A DNA stretch of 64,000 bases, taken from assembly GCF_014633365.1 (NCBI RefSeq), contig NC_068350.1, positions 26,499,680 through 26,563,679 of the forward strand. The letters run 5' to 3'. The notes below the pieces were generated by a model, which worked only from the letters and a program-made list of their open reading frames with translations, was not told the origin of the DNA and did not search any database. This DNA comes from Diospyros lotus (lineage: Eukaryota; Streptophyta; Magnoliopsida; Ericales; Ebenaceae). This document shows, piece after piece, positions 12,650 to 24,676 of this stretch. How positions within the stretch are numbered: the first letter of the stretch is position 1; each line of letters begins with the position of its first letter. Position numbers and translations under genes: made by a program.

Positions 12650-13930
12650 AATATCATCCAAGGAGTCAGGTCTGACTTGGGAGCATAGCATCGGATTCAA
12701 TCAATAGATCCAGGTGAGCCTATAGGCATTGGTGTCAGAATACCCGAAGATTTTACGTCAGTCGGGGTCATAGGCACTAAATTATCCCTGGGTAACTAAA
12801 CCCTCAAGGATAGGTTCCGTTGTGGGATTCCTGCCGGGTGTCAAGTTTGCCAGAAAGACTAAGCGTCGAATCAGCCAAGGAGTCAAGTCTAGCTTGAGAT
12901 CATAACACCGGATTCAATCAGGGGATCCCGGTGAGCCTGAAGGCATAGGCTTCGATGCATCCGGTGATCTTGGGATGGATTATAGCGTACTGGCTATTGT
13001 GTCCTCCATATCTTATCTTTCGGGGTTAGTCTACCTCAGGAAATCTAGGTTTGGCCAGTGACCCGGCGTTGGATTCCTACTAGACGTTTGAGTTTTTTGG
13101 GAGACAAGGCGCCAGATCAATCAAAGAGTTGGGTCTAGCCAAAAAGGCATAGCACCAAACTCAAATGAGAGATCTGGATGAGTCTACAAGCATAAGCATC
13201 AGATGTTCTAGTGAGCACGAGCCAGCTCGTGGTCATTAGCACCAGATTGCAACTGGGTGGCTTAACTCCGATAAGCGGAATCATGGAAGAATCGTCATAT
13301 GGTCGTTCTATCTCTCTTCATGCCTTCCTTGGGCCATTCTACCTCAGGGGATCTGGGTTTGGCTAGCGGTCCAGCTTGGGATTCTTATCAAACATCTGAG
13401 TTTGCTAGGAAACCTAGGCGCCAGATCAACCAAAGAGTTGGGTCTAGCCAAAAAGGCATAGCACCGAACTCAAACGAAGGATCTGGGTGAGTCTGCGACA
13501 TAGGCATCGGATCTTCTGGTGATCCTCAGGCCAGCTCGTGGTCATCAGCACTAGATTGCCACTAGGCAACTTGACCTTCGGGAGCGGGCTCGTGTTATAG
13601 TTGTCATGTGGTCGCTTCACCTCTTTCCCACCTTCCTAGGGCTAGTCTACCTCAGGGGATTTGGGTTTAGCCAGTCGTCCAACTCGGGATTCCTACCATA
13701 CATCCAAGTTTGCCTGGAGACCTAGGCACCAGATCAACCAAGGAGTCAGACTAGCCAAAAGACATAGCACCGAACTCAAATGAGGGATCCGGGTAAGTCT
13801 ACGGGCATAGGCATCAGATGTTCTTGTGATCACGGGCCAGCTCGTGGTCATTGGCACCAGATTTTCACTAGGAAACTTGACCTTGGGGAACGAGCTGCGC
13901 TTGAGCCATTATACCTGCATCACATTCTAT
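12650..13930 (-). repeat. ~300-bp tandem array in the element's 3' internal region
   Basis: Units start at about 12655, 12873, 13116, 13422 and 13730. Each contains AAGGAGTCRGGTCTAGCC or AAAGAGTTGGGTCTAGCC, then GGCATAGCACCRAACTCAAA, GAGGGATCYGGGTGAGTCT and GGCATAGGCATCRGAT. In the later units this is followed by CCAGCTCGTGGTCATYRGCA and a CTACCTCAGG(G)GATCTGGGTTT block. The last three units have a period of about 306-308 bp; the first two spacings are shorter (218 and 243). No conserved reading frame was seen. Confidence 0.75.
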
Positions 13931-14365
13931 GACACATACAAAGAATTGGGGACCATGGAGATTTTACGTGGTTTGGCTTAATTATAGTTTTGCATACTCC
14001 ACAAAAATACAAGGCGTATACTCTTTTATTTATTTGGGGATATTATTACAATGGAAAATTAAAGACAATCCCGGCCCCCAGCCGGATCGAACAACGCTTT
14101 TGATGACAGGCTCGGCTCTACGTCTCGTGCTTCATCCCCTTTCCTAGAATTAATAACTGGTGAAGTTGGAAAGTACCTCTTAAGGTGCACGGTGTTCCAA
14201 GTTTTTTCTATCGCCTAGCCTTGTAGCATCTATAGTATGCACATGTTAGGGCCTAATATCTTCTGAATTCTATAGGGTCCTTTGCAATTTGGGTTGGGTT
14301 TCCCTTCCTCTTCTATTACCTTCCCATGCATCCAAAATTTTCATTTAGACGATAAACTATTCTAC
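13931..14365. other. Internal non-coding segment of the gag-only element
   Basis: This lies between the tandem array and the recognisable 3' part of gag. 13960-14150 looks like a small unrelated segment (TTTACGTGGTTTGGC...). No gene is recognised. Confidence 0.35.
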
Positions 14366-14694
14366 TCAATCAAATAATTCATTCATAGAATCCGACTCGA
14401 AGAATACTAGGGATCTTCTAAATGGGGTGTATGTAGTTCCATCAAGAAGGGTTGACATCGCCAATCCGACTGAAAGATCTCTTACTTCCTGCTTCGCGGC
14501 TCTGAATCGCTTGATATATTGCTTTAGGGATTCATTAGGCCTCTGTTGCAAGCTCATTAGATATATAACACTCTTCTTTTAGGGGATGTAGACAGAGAAT
14601 GCCTTCAGGAACTCTTTCTTCAACTATTCGAATGATCGTATATACCCTGCTGGTAATTCAACAAACCACCGTTGAGCCTGTCCTGCTAGGGAGA
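14366..14694 (-). pseudogene. gag: Gypsy gag, downstream part
   Basis: This continues the gag frame from 17264 on the far side of a solo LTR. The minus strand reads a WF-containing helix region and then LQQRPNESLKQYIKRF (about 14500-14555), a hallmark of plant retrotransposon gag (Retrotrans_gag, PF03732). It is followed by a CPHH-less tail with TLLDGTTYTPFRRSL. Gag forms the virus-like particle that packages element RNA. Stops are present between the helices, so it is non-functional. Confidence 0.8.
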
Positions 14695-14699
14695 GTGGG

Positions 14700-17258
14700 T
14701 GTAATACTCGAGAAATTTGGGTTAATTAAAAAGAAGCAATCTATTAGAGAAATGGGATTTCAAAGAAAATTGGTATCTAAATAGCCCAAAAAATTGACCA
14801 AATCGACTACCGGGAGTGCCCTGCAGCTGAGATGCCAAAGGAAAATGATGTGGCATTAACAAGCACCCCAAGATAGGATTTATGGTGCCAAAAGAAATTG
14901 GATCGGGAACAGTTTTCGGTACAACAAAAATACAGCTGCCAATTAGGCTGCAATACCGAATTGTTATAGACGACTTTTCAAAAGTCAACGAAAGCTTGAG
15001 GGGGCTTCAATTTTTCATAAGGAACAACCCTTCAGTGGTTTCAGGAAGAAACGAGAAGGTTTAAGGCCAAAACGAAGATTCGGGCCTAAGTGCAGTTTTT
15101 TAAAATTGCTAGAGGGAGGCCGAAACGATATTTTTTCGGAATCCTTAGGGGTCAAATTGACGTTTTAGGACTTGAGGGTCTTAAATGAAAATATGGAAAG
15201 TCAAGGGGCTAAGTGGAAAGGGCCAAAATGAAAATACCAAAAGTTGAGGGGCCAAAACGCAATTTTCGAAAAAGCTAGCATGGGCAGATTTGATCGGTCG
15301 GCCATGGCCGATTTTGGCCACAGGGTTGCACGAGGCTTGGTCGAGGGAGCATCTTTTGTAAAGAGCTTTCCCGACAAAAGCCATCGTGGTGGCCGAATTT
15401 TGAAGAAAAAACGGCCGAAAGTTGGCCGGATTTTGGTACGCCTGCAACTTGCAATTTTGGTTGGATAAGGCTTGGTTAGGGTCGATCTAGGGGAGGGTTA
15501 TGCTCCTAAGGTGATGGGTAAGGCGGACAAGAGCATTTGGATGCTAGGTTTTGCCTATAAATAGGCGTTCTTGCGGCCGAAAGTTGAAAAGAAATGGAGC
15601 TTGAAATCGGCCATTGTTTTGAACGAATTAGAGGCCAAAACCATAGTGCTTTTAAAGCCCATGAGGTTTAGATGAATTCTGGAGAGTTCGATGCATTTTG
15701 GTTGAGGTTTAGAGGGGTTTCGAGCTTCATCGAAGTTTGGAGGTGGGCGGCCGATCCAAGACTTCAAATGCCCGATGGGAGGCCTTCCGGTGCTCCTTTG
15801 AAGCTCAAACTTGGCCAAGAGGATTGACTGGAAGAGGGCTTGAAGATGGCATGATTTTCTCTGATCGCCGGCACCGCCGTCGCCGGAGAAGACAACCGGC
15901 GCGGTCACACGCAATGCTTCACGCGCACCCAGTCGCCCTAGCACGTGCAGGCGCGTGGGGCTTGGGAAAATTTTGAAAAAATCCATAAAAATATTTTATG
16001 AAGGTCCGTGTAAAAAGATTTGAATTTGGGATTCCCGATGTCTCGGTTTTCGCACCAAAGAGCCTCGTTTTGCATGAAAACGCAGCATCCAGGTAAGTTT
16101 AGTATTTTTCCCTTGAATTTCATAGCCTAAAATGAATTGTTGTGAAATTAGATTTGAGAAAATAGTCTCGAGGTATTTATTGGAATTTTTGGAAAGGAAA
16201 AATGAAATAAATGGAATATTGAGGATATTTAGTGATTAAATATTATTTTATGATCGATGAGATCGAGATGATGTGATTGGTGCAACTTTTGAGAGTTGGC
16301 ACAAAAATCGAGGTGGGGCACACATATCGAGGCGATGCACGCTTTTCGAGAAAATGCAAGTTTATCTCAAAATGTGAGTTGTTCTATCCTAAGTATGATT
16401 TGGTGAGTAATTTTATACCAAACATGGTATTGTGAGTTTTCCTACCCTACATGATATGATTGTTTATTATGCATGATATTTATGAAAGATATGATTGCTT
16501 ATATATGTATAATATTTACGAAAGATATGATTCATTTTGTCATATTGCATGGAAAGCCGTGATAATTGCATGACATGATATTATTGTCACATTGATATTT
16601 GTGCATGGGAATGGGATGTCGCCCCTAGAGTGTAGCCGTAATTCCCCTAGGGCAATGATGGAATAACGTTAGGCTTATCCTGCAGAGGTTCAGGATTTGC
16701 CTAGGATTTCGTGCCAAGCTGGTGGGCCTGGAAAGTTACATTAAGGGAAAATGTTGTTCATGTTATTGCATCATGCATTCATATATATATGTTTTGGACC
16801 CTCACTAGAAGTTTCATCTTCTAATGGGTTATGCCCCTGGAACATTCCACATTCCAGTTTTAGACTTGCAATTAGGGCAGGGAGCAGGTTGAGATATGAC
16901 GGCACGTGATGGCGTGGCCGATGATTCAGCAAGCTGTCTCGGTGATGTTTTACTTGATGCTTTATTGATGATTAGCCTTGTTAGAATATTATAGATTCTT
17001 CATGTATTAGGGCTGTTAAAGATATGATGTAATATATGGTACGAATTCTTTATGATATAATATAAGTGAATTGATTATGTACCATATCAGGTTTCGATTA
17101 TCGCTTCCGCATTTTTAATGATTTGTTGGGGCTTTTGTTTGGAATTCGGTACTTAAGGTTAAGTTATGTACCAAGAAAGAAAGAAAAAAATTAATTTATA
17201 ATTAATTTGGGCCCCAGCATAGTGACAAGCTCGGTAAGAGAAAAAGCGAGGTGTTACA
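14700..17258 (+). mobile_element. Solo LTR (TGTAA...TTACA type) inserted in gag
   Basis: The 2559-bp unit begins TGTAATACTCGAG and ends GAGGTGTTACA. It has a perfect 5-bp TSD, GTGGG, at 14695-14699 and 17259-17263. A + strand TATA-like CTATAAATAGG (about 15556-15566) and a splice-donor-like AGGTAAGTTT (16091-16100) fix its orientation. It shares blocks with 21024-23304, including GAGTGTAGCC, TAATTCCCC, AACGTTAGG and TCCTGCAGAGGTTCAGGAT. No coding region is recognised. It is most simply a solo LTR left by recombination of a gypsy element. Confidence 0.88.
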
Positions 17259-17263
17259 GTGGG

Positions 17264-18330
17264 AAAGCTCTACACCTAGTGACCTCATTTCACCCCTGTA
17301 ACATGGCTACTGCAACGAAGTGTTATAGGTGCTTCTCTGGGTCCTCCTTTCCCAACTATATCGAGAGCTACAACAGCTTGAACCCTGGTTGCATTAGTTG
17401 CCTTTGGACTTCCGCGGACAGAGGAAACCCTTTCAGGGGTGTTTCCTTTGACACCATCATTACTTGCCTTTGCTTCACCTTTTCTATGAGGGGTTTGATG
17501 TCAGACGCCTTGAGTGTCTTATTTTCTGCTTCATTTTTGTAAGGAGGTGGGACATAAGGAGCTTTTGAGTAGGTGCTTTCTATTGTCCCTTTATACATGG
17601 GAGATTTCCCTTCCCTCCTATCATGTTCCCTTCTCGAGTTTGTCATTTCTGGGACTTGGTTATTTGACCCTGGAGTTACAGTTTTTATCCCCCATCATGT
17701 GGTCCTTGGAGGGGTGTCTGGGGATCTCTGGTGTTCTCCCCCCGTATCGGGTTTGTTTCATATGGGGAATGCGGATGTCTGGCATTAGTTCATGTAGCAA
17801 AGCAGTGAGTCCTTGTAGTCTTCTCATATTCTCTTCATTGTTCATTCTGAGTTCATCATTCTGTTGCTTCAACTCTTCAAAATCCTTCTACAATTGTTCA
17901 TAATTTGAGAGTAAGACTGTGGGTAGAGCTATCCATGTGGGTCCTAAAGGTATTGAAGTCACCACCAGGTTTCTATTTGGAATTGCAGACTGTCCAAAGG
18001 AATGTTATTCCTAACTAGCGGGTGTTGCGTGTAAGACTTTCTTCCATTGCCCTATCGTATGTCTCCTCAATCCAACTACGTGTACTTCTCCTTATTCTGA
18101 AAGCTCCATACCCCCCAGTCCGGTGGTCTGGATGCCTTCAAGCATAGGAAAGTTTTCCGAGCGCACCTCATTATCTAGATGATCTTCCAAAAGTCCAGGT
18201 ACCGTAGGATGTATCTGGTTGGGGTCTCCCGTCCTAGTGCGAGTGCTCCTTAGGGCAGGGTTAGGCGAGTTTTCAAAATCGGTTGATCTTGTCCCTCTTG
18301 GCATCTCGTGCTAAGATTGGCTTTTAGTTG
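17264..18330 (-). pseudogene. gag: Gypsy gag, upstream part
   Basis: The minus-strand frame starts near 18304 with a low-complexity N-terminal region (MPRGTRSTDFENSPNPALRS). It passes through a coiled-coil stretch at 17800-17872 (NDELRMNNEENMRRLQGL), then a basic linker and a PPYKNEAENKTLKASDIKP segment (17368-17646). It reaches a CRAFP motif directly before the LTR insertion at 17264. This is the layout of gag in plant non-autonomous gypsy elements. Several stops interrupt it, so it is a pseudogene. The downstream part is at 14366-14694. Confidence 0.75.
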
Positions 18331-18335
18331 CGTTT

Positions 18336-18353
18336 CCCATAGACGGCGCCAAA
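18336..18353 (-). other. Primer-binding site of the gag-only element
   Basis: The minus strand reads TGGCGCCGTCTATGGG immediately inside the 5' LTR. This is the usual sequence type and position for many plant Ty3/gypsy elements. Confidence 0.7.
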
Positions 18354-18354
18354 T

Positions 18355-19388
18355 TGTTGTTGCTAAAAATACAATAATTAAAATTTATGATGTGGGGTCC
18401 ACACGAGTTTGGTGTCAGGTGAAGTAAGGTTTTCGTGAGAGAAGTTGCCTCAAGGGAGCTTTCCATAAGGACGCTCGCCACAAGGATTTTGTCGCTAGAA
18501 TTTGTCTCGTAGCAAGGATTTCACCACAAGGATTGCCACAAGGATTTTGTCTTCGTCACAAGGCCTTGCCGCAAGGTTTTGTCTTCGCCACAAGGTCTCG
18601 CCGTAAGGTTTTAACTTTGCCACAAGGTATCACCGCAAGGTTTTATACTTGCCACAAGGTCTCTCTACAAGGTTTTAACTCTGCCATAAGGTCTTGTCGC
18701 AAGGTTTTATCCTCGCCATAAGGTCTTCCAGCAAGGTTTTGTCTTTGCCACAAGGTCTCGCCGCAAGGTTTTGAATCCCACCACAAGGATTTGCCTTCGC
18801 CATAAGGATTTAACTCTGTCACAAGGTCTCGCCGCAAGGATATTGTCTTGTTGACACTCGAAAATGGGTTAGAAGACTCATGGGAATCCTCGTCCGCTAC
18901 GACTCTCCGATGCCAAAGTCAGTATTGGATCCAGATAACTATTCGCAAAAACAGTAAAGATGCAGTCAATGTGTGGAAATTTTATCAAAATTAGAAGTCC
19001 CCTTCATTATCTTGTAGGTGGGTATTTATATGGTACGATTCTCAAGGATGGCTAGTGCCAACAAGTGGCAGGTTGCTGAATGGAGCTTAGGTTTCATCAA
19101 AATGAGGCATTTGCCACGAGGCTAGCCCTTGCAGCCAACCTCTAACCACGAGTTACCTCGCGGCAAGTCTGTCGTGAGTTGGGCCTTGCAGTCAGACCCT
19201 GCCGCGAGCTGGCCCTCGCAATAATTTCCTGCCGTGAGGCTGGCACTCGCGACCAACCCTTGTGCAAGGCTGGCCTTGGCAACCAGTCCTTACCGCTAAC
19301 ATCTAGCCGCGAGGCCACTTCGCGACTAGCCAAAATTTTTTTATTAAAAAATTTCTTATTTTTTCCTTCGATTTTTCATGGCACAACA
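18355..19388 (-). repeat. Right LTR (5' LTR) of the gag-only gypsy element
   Basis: The 1034-bp LTR begins TGTTGTTGCTAAAAATAC and ends CACAACA. It aligns with 11604-12602, including the expanded CGCAAGGTTTTGTC/CACAAGGTCTCGCC minisatellite at 18470-18845. Differences in repeat number from the left LTR show that the array expands or contracts. A minus-strand TATA-like sequence lies at about 19022. Confidence 0.85.
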
Positions 19389-19941
19389 ACTGGTCTATGG
19401 AGATGGTGATATCCATATTGATGGGTATACAGATTCAGATTTTCAATCTGACATTGGTGATCTTAAATCAACATCAGGATTTATTTTTCCCTTGAATGGT
19501 GGAGCGGTGAGCTGGAAATGTTTCAAGCAGGAGATCACTGCAAATTCCATTATTGAAGCCGAATATGTGGAGACATGTGATGTTGTTAAGGAAACTATTT
19601 GGATAGAGAAATTTGTTTTTGAGCTCGAGGTGGTTTTATCCATTCAGTCCCAGATATCTTTATATTACAATAACAATGGAGCTATTACACAGGCTAAGGA
19701 ATAACGGTCTTATCAAAAGTCCAAACGTATTGAACATTGATTTCACCTTATTCGAGAGATTATAACACATGGAGACGTGCAATTGCAAAAAATTCTTTCA
19801 GTGGATAATGTAGCTGACCCGCTTACTAAGGCTATGAGTCAGTCACAGTTTGATCATCATCTTGAGAAGATGGATATTCGATACCTACCGATGATGATGT
19901 ATTAGTGTGGTAGTTTACATTTGATATAAATTAGCATTAGT
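19389..19941 (+). pseudogene. pol: Ty1/copia RNase H, continuation after the nested element
   Basis: The frame resumes with YGDGDIHIDGYTDSDFQSD and continues through STSGFIFPLNGGAVSWKC, EAEYVETCDVVKETIW and a C-terminal part ending near 19900. These match the RNase H of plant copia elements, which degrades the RNA strand during reverse transcription. A TAA at about 19702 interrupts the frame before the expected end. Directly downstream are the polypurine tract and the 3' LTR. Confidence 0.9.
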
Positions 19942-19954
19942 ACAAGTGGGAGAT
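19942..19954 (+). other. Copia polypurine tract
   Basis: ACAAGTGGGAGAT directly precedes the LTR start TGTTAG. This is the classic copia PPT arrangement. Confidence 0.85.
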
Positions 19955-20002
19955 TGTTAGTGTTTTGCTCTAATGTTAGATTTAGATGAAGTCTAGCGTG
20001 CG

Positions 20003-23000
20003 TGTAACGCCCCGTTCTTCCCAAGCATGTGTTAACTTGAGATTTCGAGGATTTTTTTTTTTCAACATACACTCAACATAAATTAAACCCCAATAATCCC
20101 GATCTATCATCTCAGCATATCAACTTAAAGGAATAAGTTAAGACAAGTAATATGAACACATCAGCGGAAGCAAGATCGAAACCTCAAAATTATACACAAC
20201 CCAATTCACTTTATTCATAACGCATGGAACCATACCATTATTTGACAAGACATAAACAAAATACATTAAGACTCATCTCTCCACAACAACAACTAAACAC
20301 CTCAAATATAGACAAAATATACGTTAAAGATTACCAAAGTAAACGACAGCTACATCTCAATAACCTCTTTTTCTTTAGCGTCGTTGCTTTCACTTGGAAC
20401 ATTTGAATATTCCAGGGACAAAGTCCAAATTAAATATTGAATCATCTAAGTGAGAATTTAAAATATTTTCATGATTATATGCAAGACCATGAAACAAACT
20501 GACATATCCTGACATGTCCCAACCCAAGAGAATCTCACACAACGCTTAACCCATACACTGGGGAAAGAGCAATCTCTCTGAGGGCAATACAACCACATCA
20601 ACACATTGGCATAACACAATCCTAGCTTAAGAGATCCAACATCAATGCATCTCTTCGACATCTCAAAAACAATCATTACCACTCCTAACACGGAAAGGTC
20701 AGCATCAACGCAGGAACCTGTCTCACCACAATCACGTCAGAGATTATGTTCCCATTCAAAAGCATTCCAGAGACACTACTCATGTCCAGCACATATGCCA
20801 ATGCCATAACCACAATACGCATCATTTAAAACAAATATTTCCATGCACATAATTTAAATCACTAAATTCAATGCACATGTAAATGACCACTTTGGATTAA
20901 CCATCCACATGAAAATAACTTATCACAAGTCAAATTATTTATATAAAACAAATCAAGTATAGGGTCGAAACACTTACAATTAACCAAGTTTTGGGTTGAA
21001 CTACTCACCTCGAATGTACTCAGTGTAATACCCAAGAACTTTGGGTTATTATTTTAAGAAAAAAATAGAAATTCAGAAAAAAAAAATGGTATCTGAAAAG
21101 CCTGAAAAATTTACTGAATCAGTCGAAGGGAAGGCCCGAGAGCTTAAATGTCTAAAGAGAAAGGAACGCCTTTAACGAGCATATCAAGACAGGATTTTTA
21201 AGACCAAAAGAAATCAAATCAAAAATAATTTTCAGTACAGCAAAAATGCAACTACCATTTAGGCTGCAAAAACTGAATCTCTAAAGGAGACTTTCGGGAA
21301 GTCAACAGAAGCTTTAGGGGCCTTCGATTTTTGATAAAGAACAACCCTCTAGTAGTTTTAGGAAGAAACGATTAGGGTTAAAGTCAAACAAAGAAACAGG
21401 CCTAAGTGTAATTTTCTGAAGTTGCCCGATAGGGGTCAAAATGTCATTTTTTCAAAAGTTATTGAAAGATTTGAACTTGAGGGACTCAAATGCAATATTG
21501 AAAAGTTCAGGGGCCAAGTAAAAAGAAACAAAAAGGTAAAAACCAAAAGTTGAGGCGCCAAAATGTAAATGGCAACAATGGGAAACCGACCAGGCCACAA
21601 GGGGCACCGAAAGCTTCTTGGATTGCATGGGCAATGGTCAGGGAGGTCCAAGGGGTGATGATGAACCGACAATGGCCACTAGAGTGGCTGAAATTTTGAG
21701 AAAATCAGCCAAGAAAGCTAGCCAAAAATGGGAGACCTGCAACTCGCTTTTGCAGGCAAATATCGGTGCCTTTAGGTCGATCTAGGGGCGGTGAAGACTC
21801 TTAAGGCAATGGGCAGGGCACCCAAGGCCATTTGAAGCTTCAAAATCGCCTATAAATGGAGCTCAAAGATGGCCGAATTTTTCAAGAAATGAAGCTTCAA
21901 ATCAAGGGCTATTTCGGATGAATTGAGAGGCAAGGATAAGGGGCTTTTGTTGCCTATAAGATAAGGATCATTTTTGTGCATTTTGAAGCATTTTGGTTGA
22001 GATTTGAGGGCTGTTCAAAGCCTCGCCGGAAAGTGGAACGGACCGCCTGGCCGAGCCTTCAAGTGGCCGGTTGGATGTTCTTCGATGCTTTTTTCGAGCT
22101 AAAACCGATGCCATTGTGATCGACTTGGCATGGTCTTCCTGGCGGTGCAAAAATCTCATTTTTCTAGCAAGGCCGTGGCCGAAGAAGATGACTAGCGTGT
22201 GGGCCCCACGCGCCAATCTCACATGCCCTACCACACGCCAGACACGTGCGGGCATGTGCGAGCTTAAAAAATTTTGAATTTTTTTTTTAAAATCTTGGAA
22301 AATTATTTTATGATTTTTCATGAAAAAATATTTGCAAAATAAGTTACGTAGGTATTTATTTTGGAATATTAGTAAGGAAAAATTGAAGAAAAATAGAGAA
22401 AAAGCCAAGAAAATAGAGGAAAAATAGTGTTTATTGATTATTTGAATAAATATCTTTCCTAGGGTGTTTTTGGACTTGAAGCAAAATAATTGATGCGAAT
22501 TTCAAAGTTTGCACACAAATTGAGGCAATTTGCATGCTTTTCGAGGTATCCCAATAATTGTGAAAGGTGAGTGGTTTTACCCCCAAAATCCATATTCGAT
22601 ATGATTACCTTTCTATGCATGATAATTACATAGGTTATGATCAATTTCACCATATTTGTTCATATACTATTGCATGGGAAGTTGTGATACTCACACGGCA
22701 TGATATTATCATCATATTGAAACTCGTGCATGGGGTTGGGATGTCGTCCTAAGAGTGTAGCCATAATTCCCCGAGGGCAATTGATGGAACAACGTTAGGG
22801 TATCCTGCAGAGGTTCAGGATTTCACCTAGGGTTCCGTGCTAGGCTGTTAGGCTAGGGAAGTTATACTAAGGGTATCTACTTATAAATGTTCATGCATCA
22901 TTCATTCATCATGCTTGTCTAACCCTCACTTAGAAGATTTCATCTTTTAATATTGGACTACGTCCCTAGAATATTCCACATTCCAGGCGAAGCAAACGGC

Positions 23001-24676
23001 CGGAAAGGCAAGGAGGTGATCGAGGCCTGATCGCGATAGAAATTTTATGGGTCCCATGTGGGGCTAGGCCATATGTTTCATTTGATTGTATTACTTAGGT
23101 TTTAAATAAATGTGTTGGGCGAATGATGTTGAAAAACCCAAGTTATGTTTCCAAAGTTTCATGCAGGTTCTGATCTTGCTTCCGCTTATGTTTACATTGT
23201 ATCATTCCTGTACTATGTTTGGGAGTGTTATCAAATGAAAGTTATGTTGAAAAGAAAAAAAAAATCCTAGCATATATTAATGCCCTGGAAGGCGGGGTGT
23301 TACACTCAGAATGTTTCGATTCTCGTGTACGACCTCAATTCTCATGTCAAACTCAAACAACCGTACTTTTGCTCAACCTCGAGACTCAATGATCCCTAGA
23401 CATCATATTTATTCAAAAGAATATCAACATCTATTTATTTCATAATTTTCTCATAATTTCTCCTTATTTTCTCTCCAAAATTCCAAAATAAATACCTCAT
23501 CTAGTATTTTCTCAATTTTTTCTTCACCATAAATCATAAAATAATTTTCTCAAAATTCTAAAAAAAAATCAAAAAATATCAATTGGCTATGCGCCTGGCA
23601 CGTGTTCTGCAAGTGTAGCTCACGCATCGATCGTCTTCTCCGGTTTGAGCCATCGACGATTGCTCTGATGCTTGATTTTCTTGCACCACCTTGAAGTACT
23701 CCTTCATTCAATCCTAGTGGTACCCTCCTTGGCCCGAAAACACCATCGGAAGGCCCTCGATTGAGCACTTAAACCTTCGGCTCCGACGATCGTTGTTATT
23801 TCCAACCAAGCTTCAAAACCCACTCCAACCTTAATGAAATCTCACCAAACTCTCTAGAATTGCTCTCTAAGACATGAGGAACAAAATCGTCTATCCAATC
23901 CTTCAAAAACAACCCAAAATCTGAGCAATTTGATGCTCTAAAATAAGCCAAAACCCTTGCTTATTTATAGGCAAAATTCAACCTCTCTTCAGTCAATCAC
24001 AGGCCATTGCTTCGTCTATATGTGACCTAGTCCCATGCTCGTCCATGCCTTGGAAAAATACGGTCATCCCATCATTGGATTTGGCCTCCACGTGTAGTGG
24101 CAGGTCTGGCCACCTGCTCTAATATTTTCAAAAATTACACATTTGTCCCCTTGCAACTTCCTTTTTGCATTTTGGCCCTCATCCTCAAGTCCTTAGACTT
24201 TGATATTTTACCCCATGAACCCCTAACTTCCATGCTTCTCAATTGACCCAAAAAATTTGAAAAAAATATCATTTTCACCCTCTTTTCAACTAGAATTTAA
24301 AATTACACTTAGGCCCTAAATGCGTATTTCGATCGCAAACCCTTTTGTTTCATTCCGAAACCACTTAAGGGTTTTTCCTTATGCTAAGTATGAACCTAAT
24401 CGGGGTTCCATTGACTTCTTGAAAGTTTCTTATGACGATTCGATTTCCTAGGCTACATCGCAGCTATACCTAAAATAGTCTCCGATTTGATTTATTTCGA
24501 TGTCATAAATCCTGTTTCAAAACGCTCGTCAATGTCATAACCTTTTCCTTAGATATTTATGCTTCGGGGTACTCCCTGTCGTTGATTCAGCAACTTATTT
24601 TACTTTCAAGTCTATTTTTCAGTATTTTGAACTCATTAAATTACATGGCAACCTTATGCCGAAACAGGGTATTACA
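20003..24676 (-). mobile_element. Solo LTR inserted in the copia LTR, itself interrupted
   Basis: It begins TGTAACGCCCCG and ends CAGGGTATTACA. TSDs are GTGCG (19998-20002) and GTGCA (24677-24681), one mismatch apart. Removing the inner LTR and its duplicate leaves about 2388 bp. Minus orientation is shown by the complementary TATA (GCTTATTTATAGGC near 23965) and by ACTCACCT (21004-21011), the complement of a splice-donor-like motif. It has no coding sequence. Confidence 0.82.
21024..23304 (+). mobile_element. Solo LTR nested in the 20003-24676 LTR
   Basis: The 2281-bp unit runs TGTAATACCCAAG...GCGGGGTGTTACA. It has a perfect TSD, CTCAG, at 21019-21023 and 23305-23309. A TATA-like CTATAAATGG near 21851 and AGGTGAGTGG at 22565-22574 give + orientation. 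It shares internal blocks with the LTR at 14700-17258 and belongs to the same broad family, though diverged. Together with its host LTR and the copia LTR this is a three-deep LTR nest. Confidence 0.88.

Larger units (their letters stand above)
11604..19388 (-). mobile_element. Gag-only Ty3/gypsy-type LTR retrotransposon inserted in copia RNase H
   Basis: Two related LTRs (11604-12602 and 18355-19388) bound an internal region with PBS, gag and PPT in minus orientation. The LTRs begin TGTTGT and end ACAACA. TSDs are ACTAG (11599-11603) and ACTGG (19389-19393). If the insert is ignored, the copia reading frame continues precisely from LKYLRGTKYMLLV into YGDGD. No RT, RNase H or integrase is visible, and a ~300-bp tandem array fills the space before the PPT. 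It is therefore a large non-autonomous element. The solo LTR at 14700-17258 was inserted later into its gag. Confidence 0.88.

Noticed and set aside
15555..15986. 143-codon minus-strand frame
   Set aside because: It is antisense to the solo LTR at 14700-17258 around its TATA and leader, with no domain or conservation in the related LTR at 21024.
18470..18845. CRISPR-like regularly spaced repeats
   Set aside because: Units are imperfect, spacers are themselves repeats, and the array lies in a plant LTR. It is a minisatellite.
21968..22408. 146-codon minus-strand frame
   Set aside because: It lies antisense inside a well-delimited solo LTR (21024-23304) and has no domain.
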